Shown here one piece after another: positions 1 to 8,582 of a stretch of DNA of 42,174 nt. Numbering within the stretch: position 1 is the first letter of the stretch; each line of letters begins with the position of its first letter. The stretch comes from Saccharothrix sp. NRRL B-16348 (lineage in GTDB: Bacteria; Actinomycetota; Actinomycetes; Mycobacteriales; Pseudonocardiaceae), in assembly GCF_001280085.1 (NCBI RefSeq), contig NZ_LGED01000238.1, forward strand, positions 1 to 42,174. The letters are read 5' to 3'. The position numbers were made by a program, and so were the translations under genes. The notes below the pieces were generated by a model. That model made no database searches. It saw nothing but the letters and a program-made list of their open reading frames with translations, and had not been told where the DNA came from.

Positions 1-1
1 C

Positions 2-454
2 GTCATCCAGATGCACAGCAAAGCCACCGGCAACCTCTCCCAATGGCGCGACTGGACCACCCCCACCCTGACCGACGGCCCCACCAGCACCACCACCACG
101 ACTACGACCACCACCGACACGACCACGACGACCACCACCACGACCACGACTCCGCAGCAGCCCGGTGGCTGCACCGCGACGGTGTCGCTGAACCAGTGGA
201 CCGGCGGCTTCGTGGCCACGGTGAAGGTCACCGCCGGCTCCTCGCCGGTCAGCGGCTGGACCGTCGCGATGACGCTGCCGTCGGGCGCCACCGTCACCAA
301 CGCGTGGAACGTCAACCGCAGCGGCAACACCGGTGCGGTGAACTTCACCAACGTCAGCTTCAACGGCAACCTCGCCGCGGGCCAGTCGACCGAGTTCGGC
401 TACCAGGCCACCGGCAGCGGCGCAGGCATGACGCCCACCTGTTCGGCCAGGTAG
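2..454 (+). CDS. C-terminal part of a secreted protein with CBM2 carbohydrate-binding module (5' truncated)
   Basis: The frame is open from the left edge, so the true start lies outside the window; the first ATG (position 11) is probably internal. About 25 residues of an unidentified upstream domain are followed by a linker of almost pure threonine (about residues 30-50 of what is visible) and then a module of about 95 residues that starts and ends with a cysteine. Its pattern (C-x-A-x-V near the start, a W-T-G-G-F, then S-G-W-T-V, and N-x-W-N) is that of CBM2 cellulose/chitin-binding modules, where the two terminal cysteines form a disulfide and surface tryptophans bind glycan. It is probably the tail of a secreted glycoside hydrolase or related polysaccharide-active enzyme; which one cannot be told. 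A strong hairpin follows the stop. Confidence 0.85.
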   Translation, partial: VIQMHSKATGNLSQWRDWTTPTLTDGPTSTTTTTTTTTDTTTTTTTTTTTPQQPGGCTATVSLNQWTGGFVATVKVTAGSSPVSGWTVAMTLPSGATVTNAWNVNRSGNTGAVNFTNVSFNGNLAAGQSTEFGYQATGSGAGMTPTCSAR

Positions 455-479
455 TCACCCGCCTGCCACGCGGGCGGGT

Positions 480-518
480 GGGCCCGGTGCGGAGGTCGCG
501 AGCCTCCGCACCGGGCCC
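480..518. terminator. Strong hairpin terminator after the CBM2 gene
   Basis: This is a perfect 16-bp inverted repeat (arms 480-495 and 503-518, 7-nt loop), 26 nt past the CBM2 stop and about 105 nt before msrA. There is no T-tract, which is normal for high-GC actinobacterial terminators. Confidence 0.75.
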
Positions 519-623
519 GGTCCGTCCGCGTGGAGCCACGGGTCACAGCGACCCGGGGATGACAGCGGGGCGTGGGAGCGTTCACCCTGGAGCAGACATC
601 GGATCTAGGAGCGGAGCGACCAC

Positions 624-1127
624 ATGGCCACCGTGACCGAGAAGGCCGTCCTCGCGGGCGGGTGTTTCTGGGGCATGCAGGACCTGTTCCGCCGGCACCC
701 GGGAGTCGTCTCGACCCGCGTCGGCTACAGCGGCGGCGACGTGCCGAACGCGACGTACTACAACCACGGCAGCCACGCCGAGGCGATCGAGATCGTCTTC
801 GACCCGGCCCAGCTGAGCTACCGGCAGATCCTGGAGTTCTTCTTCCAGATCCACGACCCGACGACGCGCGACCGCCAGGGCAACGACATCGGCACGAGCT
901 ACCGCTCGGCGATCTTCTACACCGACGACGAGCAGAAGCAGGTCGCTGAGGCGACGATCGCCGACGTGGACGCGTCCGGGAAGTGGCCGGCCAAGGTCGT
1001 CACCGAGGTGGCCCAGGCCGGTGACTTCTGGGAGGCCGAGCCGGAGCACCAGGACTACCTGGAGCGTTACCCGAACGGCTACACCTGCCACTACGTCCGG
1101 CCCGAATGGCAACTCGGCGAGCGGTGA
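624..1127 (+). CDS. msrA: Peptide-methionine (S)-S-oxide reductase MsrA
   Basis: This 167-residue protein reduces methionine-S-sulfoxide in oxidised proteins and free methionine in the cytoplasm. The signature GGCFWG lies at about residues 12-17, with the catalytic cysteine in it. Downstream motifs fit the family: G-Y-S-G-G, the H-A-E-A-I-E stretch, F-F-x-I-H-D-P-T, and G-x-D-x-G-T-S-Y-R-S. The length is normal for MsrA without a fused MsrB. The start is supported by an AGGAGCGGAG ribosome-binding site just upstream. Its stop overlaps the next gene's GTG start (GTGA), so the two are translationally coupled. Confidence 0.97.
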   Translation: MATVTEKAVLAGGCFWGMQDLFRRHPGVVSTRVGYSGGDVPNATYYNHGSHAEAIEIVFDPAQLSYRQILEFFFQIHDPTTRDRQGNDIGTSYRSAIFYTDDEQKQVAEATIADVDASGKWPAKVVTEVAQAGDFWEAEPEHQDYLERYPNGYTCHYVRPEWQLGER

Positions 1128-1630
1128 GCACGACCGTCGAGATCGTGGCGCTGCACGTGTCGCCCGCGCACGCCTACGAGGGACGGCCGAGCGACGGACC
1201 GCGGCCCGACCCCGAGCCGGTCTCACGTGAGCGGGTCGTGGTCCGGGCGGGTCTCGGCCTGGTGGGCGACCGGTACTACAACCAGCCCGCGCACCGCACG
1301 GCCGCCGTCACGGTCTTCGCCGTCGAGTCGCTGGAGCACGTCACCGACGGGCTCGGCCTGCACACCGCGCCGAGCCCGCTGGTCGTGCGGCGCAACATCG
1401 TGCTGCGCGGGTTCGACGTGGACGGGCTCGCCCGGCACGACGTGTTCACCCTCGACTCGGGCGACGGCCCGGTGCGGTTCGAAACGCACCGGCCCGCGAA
1501 CCCGTGCGGTTGGATGGACGCCGTGATCGCGCCGGGCGCGCTGAAGGCCCTGCGCGGCCGCGGCGGCAAGCGGTGCGTCCCACTCGACGACGGCCTGCTC
1601 CGCCGGGGCCCGGCAACCCTGACCACGTGA
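1124..1630 (+). CDS. MOSC domain-containing protein
   Basis: About 168 residues. GTG at 1124 is chosen because it overlaps the msrA stop; an in-frame ATG at 1106 would extend the protein into msrA. It has hallmarks of MOSC (molybdenum cofactor sulfurase C-terminal) domains: G-D-R-Y-Y, a strand [14 protein letters not shown], and a conserved cysteine in N-P-C-G-W-M-D. Stand-alone MOSC proteins are thought to handle sulfur or molybdenum-cofactor ligands; the exact substrate cannot be read from sequence. Coupling to msrA suggests a link to sulfur or oxidative chemistry, but that is inference. A 10-bp inverted repeat (1631-1640 with 1683-1692) after the stop might end transcription. Confidence 0.88.
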   Translation: MSTTVEIVALHVSPAHAYEGRPSDGPRPDPEPVSRERVVVRAGLGLVGDRYYNQPAHRTAAVTVFAVESLEHVTDGLGLHTAPSPLVVRRNIVLRGFDVDGLARHDVFTLDSGDGPVRFETHRPANPCGWMDAVIAPGALKALRGRGGKRCVPLDDGLLRRGPATLTT

Positions 1631-1652
1631 ACCGGGCCGGACCCCACGGCGC

Positions 1653-1736
1653 TCAACCGGCAGGCTGAGCGACCACCGCACCCCGGCCCGGTGGTCAACC
1701 GGCAGGCTGAGCGGCCTCCGCACGCCCGGCCCTGCG
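1653..1736. repeat. 42-bp direct tandem repeat, two copies
   Basis: Copies 1653-1694 and 1695-1736 share an identical first 19 bases (starting TCAACCGGCAGGCTGAGCG), with a few differences after that. It lies between the MOSC gene and a decayed gene remnant on the other strand, in non-coding DNA. Confidence 0.8.
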
Positions 1737-1742
1737 AGCGAC

Positions 1743-2104
1743 CGCCCGACGCCCCAGCGAGCCGCCCACGAGCCGGCGAAGACGACCGTGGCCACCCAGT
1801 CGGCCCACCCCGTGACCGCGGCCGGCACGGCGCCGAGCAGGCCGAGCACCACCAGCCGGGTGGCCGCACGCCGCGTCCCCTCGTCCGGGAACCAGTCCAG
1901 GAACTGGGCCATGAACCAGGCGCCGAACGGCACGTCCTTCATGACGATGTGCAGCGGTATGCCCGTCGCCTCACCGTGCAGCAGGCGGCGCAGCGGTTCA
2001 CAAGCGGTTCGCGACCCTCGACCCCGCCGAACGGGCCGCGCCGGGTGCGGGCCGGCGTGGCGCAGCCGGGCGAGGTCTGCGCGACGAGCCACGCCGGTCA
2101 TCAT
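1743..2104 (-). pseudogene. Decayed DUF2231-family membrane protein remnant
   Basis: The 610-base gap 1631-2240 has no intact gene, but minus-strand translation of this stretch gives L-R-R-L-L-H-G, then I-P-L-H-I-V-M-K-D-V-P-F-G-A-W, then G-A-V-P-A-A-V-T-G-W-A-D-W. These are the order and motifs of DUF2231 proteins, which usually read HPL-H-P-x-L-x-D-x-P-x-G-A-W and A-L-x-G-x-x-D-W. The middle helices expected after A-D-W are missing: the frame jumps directly to a piece resembling the last helix (F-A-G-S-W-A-A-R) and then runs without a sensible end antisense through the MOSC gene. I read this as an internal deletion in a dead gene. The boundaries are approximate; the upper one is a possible ATG at 2104. 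Confidence 0.5.
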
Positions 2105-2240
2105 CCCCGGCCTCGCTCCGCTGTGGCTGGGCGTGCCAGTACCTGGCCCAACAGGGCTACGGGAGCAGACGACGTTCTGCTCGACGATGGTGTGGCACGG
2201 CACAAGCCGCGACCACATCCGGACAGGGGAGCATCCAGCG

Positions 2241-3284
2241 ATGGGACAACAACCGATGGCCCGGCGGACCTTGCTGGCAGCCACCGCCGCCACCGCCGCC
2301 ACCGCCGTGGCGACAGCGACCGCCGCCTGGACCGCGCGGGCAGCGGCAGCCCCGCCGACCGGCGGCACCCGGCTGCCGGAGGCGTATGTCGTCCCCGGAG
2401 GCCGGGCCTTTCCCACCGGCCACGCCGTCGACCCGCGCACCGGCCACATCTACGTCGGCAGCGCCGAGACCGGAACGCTCTACCGCGGCCACCTGACCAC
2501 CCCCGAAGTGCGCCCCTGGTCACCCGACGGCACCGACGGGCGCAGCACCACCTCGGGCATGGCCGTCGACACCGAGGGCCGGCTACTGGTCGGCGGTGCG
2601 GACACCGGAACGCTGCGGGTGTACGACCCGGCCGACAGCGCCCTGCTGGCCCTGCTGCACGGCGTGGACGGCGGCTTCATCAACGAGATCACCACCGCCC
2701 CGGACGGCACCGCCTACGCCACCGACTCGTTCCAGCCGGTGGTCTACCGGCTGACCTGCACCGGTGACCAGTGGCGGCTCGAACGCTGGCTCGACATCAC
2801 CCGCACCCCCATCGACTGGGTCGACGGCCGGCACAACCTGAACGGCATCACCTGCGCCGGCCGCTACCTGCTGACGGTGAACAGCACCACCGGACAGCTC
2901 TGGCGCATCGACCGCCGCACCGGCCACGTGCTCCAGGTCGATCTCGGCGGCCACCGGCTGCCCAACGGCGACGGGCTGGCCTTCCGCGGCGGCCTGCTCC
3001 ACGTGGTGCAGGGCAACATCAACAACATCCCCGACCTCACCCCCCAGGTGACCGTCATCGCGCTGTCCGCCGACCTGTCCCGCGGGCGCTACACCGCCCG
3101 TCTCCTACCACCCGGCGGCTTCCACCACCCCAGCTCGATCTCCCTGGCCGGCAACCGCGCCCTGGTGGTCAACAGCCAGTACAACCGCTGGATCGCCGGC
3201 CTCCCACCGGAAGTACTCCCCTTCACCCTCTCCGCCGTCCCCCTCGCACACGCCCACCCGGTCGGGACCGGACAGGATCTCTGA
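2241..3284 (+). CDS. Exported SMP-30/gluconolactonase-like beta-propeller protein
   Basis: This 347-residue protein starts at ATG 2241, with a GGGGA ribosome-binding site a few bases upstream. The N-terminus carries an arginine pair followed by an alanine-rich hydrophobic stretch (M-A-R-R-T-L-L-A, then about 25 residues ending A-R-A-A-A-A), typical of a Tat signal peptide. The mature part has repeated blade-like motifs (G-H-A-V-D-P-R-T-G-H-I-Y-V-G, then D-T-E-G-R-L-L-V-G-G, P-D-G-T-A-Y-A-T-D-S and L-P-N-G-D-G-L-A-F), as in SMP-30/gluconolactonase and strictosidine-synthase-like six-bladed propellers. It is probably folded in the cytoplasm and secreted as a cofactor- or metal-binding enzyme; the substrate is unknown. 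It stands alone: the next gene starts 252 bases later. Confidence 0.8.
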   Translation: MGQQPMARRTLLAATAATAATAVATATAAWTARAAAAPPTGGTRLPEAYVVPGGRAFPTGHAVDPRTGHIYVGSAETGTLYRGHLTTPEVRPWSPDGTDGRSTTSGMAVDTEGRLLVGGADTGTLRVYDPADSALLALLHGVDGGFINEITTAPDGTAYATDSFQPVVYRLTCTGDQWRLERWLDITRTPIDWVDGRHNLNGITCAGRYLLTVNSTTGQLWRIDRRTGHVLQVDLGGHRLPNGDGLAFRGGLLHVVQGNINNIPDLTPQVTVIALSADLSRGRYTARLLPPGGFHHPSSISLAGNRALVVNSQYNRWIAGLPPEVLPFTLSAVPLAHAHPVGTGQDL

Positions 3285-3352
3285 CCGCGCGACTCGGCCG
3301 CGGCCATGTCGCCTGCCCCACGCCGACGTCCGGGCTGACCCCACCGACCGGT

Positions 3353-3373
3353 CACGGTCGTCGCCCGACCGTG
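3353..3373. terminator. Possible hairpin terminator
   Basis: An inverted repeat with 8-bp arms (3353-3360, 3366-3373) and a 5-nt loop, about 70 nt after the propeller gene. Nothing else is recognisable in the gap 3285-3536. Confidence 0.4.
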
Positions 3374-3536
3374 GCGGCAGCCGGCGTCACCGGCGACTGT
3401 CCGTCAGCACGGCAGACCCGGCCGGATGAGGGGTTTCACCGGCCCGACTGGCGTTGGTCGCGACCGGGGTCCGAGGTGTCCGGACGCCGGCACGCTCGCC
3501 CGTGCGCCGCGCAGTCGGCGGGAACGGGGGTAGGCC

Positions 3537-4997
3537 ATGCGGTCGAGGGTGCACAGGCATCTCGCCTCGGTGGTGCCGGAGCTCTTCGAGGACCGGGCGC
3601 CGGCCATGGCGGTGCTGTCGGTGGCCGGGTCGCTCGACGAGGACGAGCGCCCGGTCCTGCCGCCGGAGTTCAACTGGCGCGACTACACCGTCATGCTGCT
3701 GCACGTCGCGGCCGAGATCGAGCACTCGCTGATGGTGCAGTACCTGTTCGCCGCCTACTCGATGGGCGGGCCGCAGGTGCCCGAGGAGCTGCGCGAGGAC
3801 GTGCGCGGCTGGCAGGAGGTCATCCTCGGCATCGCGAAGGAGGAGATGGGCCACCTCGTCACGGTGCAGAACCTGCTGACGGTGCTGGGCGGCCCGATCA
3901 ACCTCGACCGCGAGGACTACCCCTGGGGCTCGGACTTCTACCCGTTCGCGTTCAACCTCCAGCCGCTGAGCGCGGACTCGCTCGCCAAGTACGTGGTCGC
4001 GGAGAGCCCGAGCACCTGGTCCGGCCCCGAGGCCACGGCGATCAAGGAGCGGGCCGCCAAGGCCAGCGGCGACTACGTCAACCGGGTCGGGGCGCTCTAC
4101 AGCCGGATCGACGCGATCCTGAAGAACCGCGACTTCCTGCCCGACGCGCTGTTCCACGCGGACACGCTGCCGTACCAGGCGTCGTGGGACGAGTGGGGCC
4201 GCGGCTACACGCGTGGTGAACGGGGGCAGGACGCCGGGAACGTGCCGGACGTGAAGTCGCCCGAGCTGCTGGTGTTCGGCGTGTTCTCCCGCGACTCGGC
4301 GCGCAAGGCGCTGCAGGAGATCGGCGAGCAGGGCGAGGCGCCGGCCCTCGACGAGCAGGACGAGACGTCGCACTTCAACCGGTTCCTCGGCATCTACCGC
4401 GCGCTGACCGCGCTGACCGAGGACGAGCAGCGGCTGGTGTCCCGCCGGGTCGCGCAGAACCCCGTGACCGCGCACCGGCTCAACGAGTCGGAGCCGGTGG
4501 GCTACGCCGCCGCCGAGGTGACCACCAACCCGATCACCGACCCGGTCACGGCGCTGTGGGGCCACCTGTTCAACCTGCGCTACCGGATGCTGCTCACCGA
4601 CATCTCGCACGCGTTCCTGCTGTCCGGTCCGGTGGACAACGGCGGCGTGCTCACCGGACGCGGCGCGCTGGTGCACCGGGCGTTCGGCGAGATGTACAAC
4701 CTGCGCGCCCTGGCCGGCCGCCTGGTCGAGCTGCCGCTGGAGGAGAACGTGCCGGGCGGCCTGCTGGCCGGTCCGCCGTTCGAGATGCCCTACAGCCTCG
4801 AACTGCCGCACCACGACCACGACCGCTGGCTGCTGCAACGCGACCTCGTGCAGGCGTCCCGGCTGCTCACCGACCAGCTGCTGAACACCGCGCCGGCCAG
4901 CGCGGGCGACCCCTACCTGGTGGCGCTGCGGGAGTCCGACCGGCGGGCGCTGGAGCAGATCGAGCACGTCCTCAGCCGCAAGGGGTGCACGCGATGA
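3537..4997 (+). CDS. VioB-type ferritin-like domain protein (first gene of five-gene operon)
   Basis: 486 residues. The N-terminal third has the ferritin-like pattern of the VioB/PF12902 family: an A-E-I-E-H-S-L-M-V-Q-Y-L helix near residues 58-70 and a second metal-binding helix K-E-E-M-G-H-L near 101-107, followed by N-L-L-T-V-L-G-G-P. These E, E-x-x-H residues are the expected di-iron ligands. The rest (about 200-486) is a helical region also seen in long members of this family. VioB acts as the imine/dimer synthase in violacein biosynthesis, but stand-alone relatives are mostly uncharacterised. The ribosome-binding site is the GGGGGTAGG upstream of ATG 3537. The stop overlaps the next start (ATGA), so it belongs with the four downstream genes. 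A role as metal- and oxygen-dependent partner of the putative cofactor enzyme is inference. Confidence 0.8.
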   Translation: MRSRVHRHLASVVPELFEDRAPAMAVLSVAGSLDEDERPVLPPEFNWRDYTVMLLHVAAEIEHSLMVQYLFAAYSMGGPQVPEELREDVRGWQEVILGIAKEEMGHLVTVQNLLTVLGGPINLDREDYPWGSDFYPFAFNLQPLSADSLAKYVVAESPSTWSGPEATAIKERAAKASGDYVNRVGALYSRIDAILKNRDFLPDALFHADTLPYQASWDEWGRGYTRGERGQDAGNVPDVKSPELLVFGVFSRDSARKALQEIGEQGEAPALDEQDETSHFNRFLGIYRALTALTEDEQRLVSRRVAQNPVTAHRLNESEPVGYAAAEVTTNPITDPVTALWGHLFNLRYRMLLTDISHAFLLSGPVDNGGVLTGRGALVHRAFGEMYNLRALAGRLVELPLEENVPGGLLAGPPFEMPYSLELPHHDHDRWLLQRDLVQASRLLTDQLLNTAPASAGDPYLVALRESDRRALEQIEHVLSRKGCTR

Positions 4998-6385
4998 CGA
5001 CGATCCGGGAACTGCGCGTCCTGCCGCCGCTGGCCGTCGGACGGCTCGGCTCGGCCGCCGAACCGATGGACAACTACACCGCCGAGACCGACCCCGACCA
5101 GCCGCTCGCGCCACGGCGGCTGCGCCCGGCGCCCACGTTCCGGATCGACCCGCGATCGGGCGCCATCACCGGCGACGACACCCCCGCGGAGCTGCGGTTC
5201 ACCGACGGGCAGGGCAAGGTCCGGCCCGTCGCGCCGTTCCTGGAGGTCTGGGCGCTCACCTCGGACGACGTGCTGCGACCCCTCACCGTCGACCTGTTGG
5301 AGGCCGACAACCTCACACCCGACGACGTGCAGTGGCGCGTCGAGGTCGGCAACCACAAGATCCAACGCCGCACCTACGACGACAACGACCGGATCGACGC
5401 CGACACCGAGTGGTTCAGCGACCACACCGCGCATGAGCTGATCGGCCAGTGCGCCAACTTCCTCGCCGACAAGTTCCTGCCGCTGGGCCACGTCCGCTAC
5501 GTCAAGCCCACGCCGGAGTTCCCGGGCATCCGGTTGCGCTTCACGCCCGCCGGCGGCCACGTCTACGGCGCCGCGTACACCGATCGCCCCACCGACCCGG
5601 ACCCGAACGTGGTCGACTTCCTCTACGACGCCTCGAAAGGCACGTGGCGCGGTCACGCCGACCGGACGGGCGATCCGCGGCTGACGATCCCGGCCCAGAT
5701 CTACGCGGGCGACGACGGCCCGGACGGCGCGTGGGTGAGCCGGGGCTACCTGGACGACGAGTGCGACGGCCTGGTGCACGTGAAGCTCGACGTGGGCGGC
5801 ACCGAACTGGTCGCCTACGGGCGCATCGGCGCGGGCCCGCCCGCCTACGCGCCGGACGTCGTCCCGATCCGCACCGTCGCCGACGAACTCGACCAGGCGA
5901 TGTTCGGACCCGCGGCGACCGGCGAGGACACCTTGGAGCACGCCCGCGCCGTGGCCGAGGAAGTGGTCCGCCGCGCCACCGAGACCGTGCGGCTGATGAA
6001 CACCGAGGTGATGAACGGCAACACGGTCGACGGCCGGGTCGACGCCGCCAGCACGATGGTGCGGCAGGACACGGCCGACACCGGCCGGCTCTACGAGCCG
6101 ATCATGGCACCGTCCCTCGTGGACACCGCCGCGGTGCTCGCGTTGCACCAGAACGTGCTCGCCGCCCTGCGCAGCGGCACCGCGCCGTGGTTCGCGGACG
6201 TGCTGCGCGACCACCACGAGGTGGGCGACCTCACCGCCAAGGGCAGGCGCAAGATGCCCGCGTTGATGCGCGGCGCGGACGGCCGGTCGCTGGCACTCAC
6301 CCGCCGCCAGGTAGACCTCGTCCGCCTCGCCGCCAGGCAGGAGATCTTCCGGCAGGCCACCGAAGGACCCGGAGGACCGCGATGA
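4994..6385 (+). CDS. LodA/GoxA-like protein, N-terminal half (split gene)
   Basis: 463 residues from ATG 4994, which overlaps the previous stop. The beginning (R-V-L-P-P-L-A-V-G-R-L-G-S) is laid out like the N-terminus of LodA/GoxA cysteine-tryptophylquinone (CTQ) amino-acid oxidases (I-H-P-A-I-G-V-A-R-V-G-N). It is followed, as there, by a short D-x-x-G-x-x-x-R-x-x-A-x-F segment (here D-G-Q-G-K-V-R-P-V-A-P-F) and a V-Q-W-R-V-E-V-G-N-H-K strand matching the family's W-x-V-x-x-A-N-x-K. LodA itself is about 700 residues; this protein ends well before the region where the CTQ cysteine and tryptophan sit, and the next gene carries a matching segment. I therefore read genes 4994-6385 and 6382-7254 as two subunits corresponding to one ancestral chain. 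It has no signal peptide. Family assignment is by motif memory, not by search. Confidence 0.55.
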   Translation: MTTIRELRVLPPLAVGRLGSAAEPMDNYTAETDPDQPLAPRRLRPAPTFRIDPRSGAITGDDTPAELRFTDGQGKVRPVAPFLEVWALTSDDVLRPLTVDLLEADNLTPDDVQWRVEVGNHKIQRRTYDDNDRIDADTEWFSDHTAHELIGQCANFLADKFLPLGHVRYVKPTPEFPGIRLRFTPAGGHVYGAAYTDRPTDPDPNVVDFLYDASKGTWRGHADRTGDPRLTIPAQIYAGDDGPDGAWVSRGYLDDECDGLVHVKLDVGGTELVAYGRIGAGPPAYAPDVVPIRTVADELDQAMFGPAATGEDTLEHARAVAEEVVRRATETVRLMNTEVMNGNTVDGRVDAASTMVRQDTADTGRLYEPIMAPSLVDTAAVLALHQNVLAALRSGTAPWFADVLRDHHEVGDLTAKGRRKMPALMRGADGRSLALTRRQVDLVRLAARQEIFRQATEGPGGPR

Positions 6386-7254
6386 GCGACGACCGGATCG
6401 ACCCGATGAACCTCACCGCGCAACTCCACTACAACGCCGCGGGCAACCCGCCGAGCACGTTGCCGGAGTCGGCGATCTCGAACGCGTTCCCCGGCCTGGA
6501 GTTCGACATCCGCAACATCTGGCGCAGGCTGCTGGTCGGCATCGAGCTGCACGAGTCCGACAACTACGTGGTCGGCGCCGACCAGGAGCACGAGCGGCTC
6601 GTCGGCCGCCGCCTGCTGACCGTCGGCGACCACGACGTCATCGGCGACCTGTTCGGCCCGACCCGGCCCGGCAGCGGCTCCTCCCGGCTGACCTCGGCGG
6701 ACAACCCCGACGGCGTGACGATGCTGGAGTGGTCGAACTCGCTGGCCGACGTGCTGGCCGACCACGTCGGGCGGACCGTACCGTGCCTGTTCACCAGCGA
6801 ACCGGCGCCGAAACCGGTCGGCAAGCCCCCGGAGCTGCCCGATCCGCGCTTCGAAGTGGTGCAGCTCGAGGTCAGGGCACTGTTCGCGAAGAGCGGTGCG
6901 ACCGGCGGCCGCCTCCCCGTGATCGCCGAGGAGATGGCCGGGCCGGGCGACCTGACCCGCGGCCTGTGCTCGCCCTGGCAGAACGACTACCGCGAGTGCG
7001 CCTGCTACTACTGGGCCGCCAGCCGGCCGGACTACGTCAACGTCGAGGACACCGCCGCGGGCACCACCACCGGCAACCACTGGTTCGCCAAGGACCGCGA
7101 GCCGCGCGAGTACGTGCTGGACAACCGCTTCGACTCCCGGCTGGTCAGCTACGACGAGCTGTTCCAGGACTGGCAGGGCAGGCTGCGGTTCATCGTGGGC
7201 GGCAACGACGTGCCCGACCACGTCGACCCCGAGTCGACGGGCGACGGCCGGTGA
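6382..7254 (+). CDS. LodA/GoxA-like protein, C-terminal half with putative cofactor-forming Cys/Trp cluster
   Basis: 290 residues from ATG 6382 (overlaps the previous stop). Residues about 30-145 hold F-P-G-L-E-F-D-I-R-N-I-W-R-R and M-L-E-W-S-N-S-L-A, of unknown role. The striking part is residues 190-220: D-L-T-R-G-L-C-S-P-W-Q-N-D-Y-R-E-C, then A-C-Y-Y-W-A-A-S-R-P-D-Y. This resembles the P-W-Q-x-D-x-x-x-C and W-x-A-R-x-P block around the cofactor cysteine of LodA-type oxidases. Cys196, Cys206, Cys208, Trp199, Trp211 and Trp234 are the residues available for a Cys-Trp crosslink or Cys-Glu/Asp thioether; Glu205 directly precedes Cys206. Followed by a QhpD-like radical SAM gene and a flavoprotein gene, this is the most likely substrate of those enzymes. 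That is inference. Confidence 0.55.
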   Translation: MSDDRIDPMNLTAQLHYNAAGNPPSTLPESAISNAFPGLEFDIRNIWRRLLVGIELHESDNYVVGADQEHERLVGRRLLTVGDHDVIGDLFGPTRPGSGSSRLTSADNPDGVTMLEWSNSLADVLADHVGRTVPCLFTSEPAPKPVGKPPELPDPRFEVVQLEVRALFAKSGATGGRLPVIAEEMAGPGDLTRGLCSPWQNDYRECACYYWAASRPDYVNVEDTAAGTTTGNHWFAKDREPREYVLDNRFDSRLVSYDELFQDWQGRLRFIVGGNDVPDHVDPESTGDGR

Positions 7255-8582
7255 CCGCGAGCCGGCTGTTCGCGGACTCCGCCCCCGTCCACCCCGACGT
7301 CCACCTGCTCGACACCGACGCCGGGCCACGCGTGCTGATCGCCGACGGCAGCCGCCTGTTCGGCGTCGCCCAGGCCCTCTACGACCGGATCGACGCCGCA
7401 CGCCGTGATCCCGATCCCCGCGCGATGGACACCGTGCTCGCCGACCTCGGCCTCGACGCCCCGCGCCAGATCGACGACCTCGCGCCCGACCCGCCACCGG
7501 TGCGGGCGCTGTCGCTGGCCGTCGCCCAGAAGTGCAACCTCGGCTGCACCTACTGCTACGCCCAGCAGGGCGACTTCGGCGGGCCGGCCAAGAACATGCC
7601 GGAGGCGACCGCGTTCGCCGCCGTGGACAGGCTGTTCCTCGACGCCGCCCCCGGCGAGCGGGTCAACCTCGCGTTCCTCGGCGGCGAGCCGATGATCAAC
7701 CGGCCGGTCGTGCGCGCCGCGACCGAGTACGCCGTCACCGTCTCGCGGCGGACCGGTATCCCGGTCACGTTCTCCATCACCACCAACGGCACCCTGCTCA
7801 CGCCCGAGGACGGCGAGTTCTTCGAGGCGCACGGCTTCGCGGTCACGGTCAGCCTCGACGGCGTCGGCGCGCGGCACGACCTGCTGCGCCCGCACCGCGA
7901 CGGCCGCGGCAGCTACCGGCGCGTCATGGACCGGGTCGCGCCCCTGCTGGCGATGCAACGCCGGATGCAGGTCTCGGCCCGCGTCACGGTCACCCCGCTC
8001 AACCTCGACCTGCCGCGCACGCTGGACGAGTTCACCGCCGCCGGTTTCCACGGCGTCGGCTTCTCGCCCATGCTCAGCTCGCCCAACGGGCAGGGCGAGA
8101 TGGCGTCGCCGGACCTGGAGCTGATGCTGGACCAGATGACCGCGTGCGGCGAGGAGTTCGTCCGCCGGGTCCTCGCCGGGCAGCGCTACCCGTTCACGAA
8201 CCTCGTCACCGCGCTGCGCGAGATCCACCGCGGCACGCACCGGCCCTACCCGTGCGGCGCGGGCGCGGGCTACCTGGGCGTGTCGGCCGACGGCGACCTC
8301 TCGGCGTGCCACCGGTTCGTCGGCGACGAGGACGGCGCGATGGGCGACCTGACCACCGGCGTGGACGACGTCAAACGCGCCCGCTGGCTCACCGACCGCC
8401 ACGTGCACCGGCAGGAGCCGTGCACCGGGTGCTGGGCCCGGTACCTGTGCGGCGGCGGCTGCCACCACGAGGTGATCCGCCGCGGCCGGCCCGCCTGCGA
8501 CTACATCCGGGGCTGGCTGCACCACTGCCTGTCCGTCTACAGCCGCCTGCTCGCCGCACGTCCCGACTACTTCACCGGATGA
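7251..8582 (+). CDS. QhpD-like radical SAM/SPASM protein (peptide-modifying maturase)
   Basis: 443 residues from GTG 7251, overlapping the previous stop (GTGA). The radical SAM cluster motif C-N-L-G-C-T-Y-C lies at Cys95, Cys99 and Cys102, followed by G-G-E-P, T-T-N-G-T-L and S-L-D-G motifs of the TIM barrel. The C-terminal SPASM-type region has Cys335, Cys353, Cys391, Cys394, Cys400, Cys404, Cys416 and Cys426, enough for auxiliary [4Fe-4S] clusters. The stretch C-T-G-C-W-A-R-Y-L-C-G-G-G-C-H-H-E is very like QhpD, which forms Cys-to-Asp/Glu thioether bonds in the gamma subunit of quinohemoprotein amine dehydrogenase. The N-terminal 90 residues could be a peptide-recognition domain. The presumed substrate is the Cys-rich protein encoded just upstream. 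Family is confident; substrate is inference. Confidence 0.88.
   Translation: MTASRLFADSAPVHPDVHLLDTDAGPRVLIADGSRLFGVAQALYDRIDAARRDPDPRAMDTVLADLGLDAPRQIDDLAPDPPPVRALSLAVAQKCNLGCTYCYAQQGDFGGPAKNMPEATAFAAVDRLFLDAAPGERVNLAFLGGEPMINRPVVRAATEYAVTVSRRTGIPVTFSITTNGTLLTPEDGEFFEAHGFAVTVSLDGVGARHDLLRPHRDGRGSYRRVMDRVAPLLAMQRRMQVSARVTVTPLNLDLPRTLDEFTAAGFHGVGFSPMLSSPNGQGEMASPDLELMLDQMTACGEEFVRRVLAGQRYPFTNLVTALREIHRGTHRPYPCGAGAGYLGVSADGDLSACHRFVGDEDGAMGDLTTGVDDVKRARWLTDRHVHRQEPCTGCWARYLCGGGCHHEVIRRGRPACDYIRGWLHHCLSVYSRLLAARPDYFTG

Noticed and set aside
400..1226. Minus-strand open frames around msrA
   Set aside because: They lie opposite msrA and the CBM2 terminator, and carry no domain or ribosome-binding site.
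1631..1692. The 10-bp inverted repeat after the MOSC gene as a terminator
   Set aside because: The arms are 42 nt apart and overlap the tandem repeat, so a stable hairpin is doubtful; it is mentioned only as a possibility.
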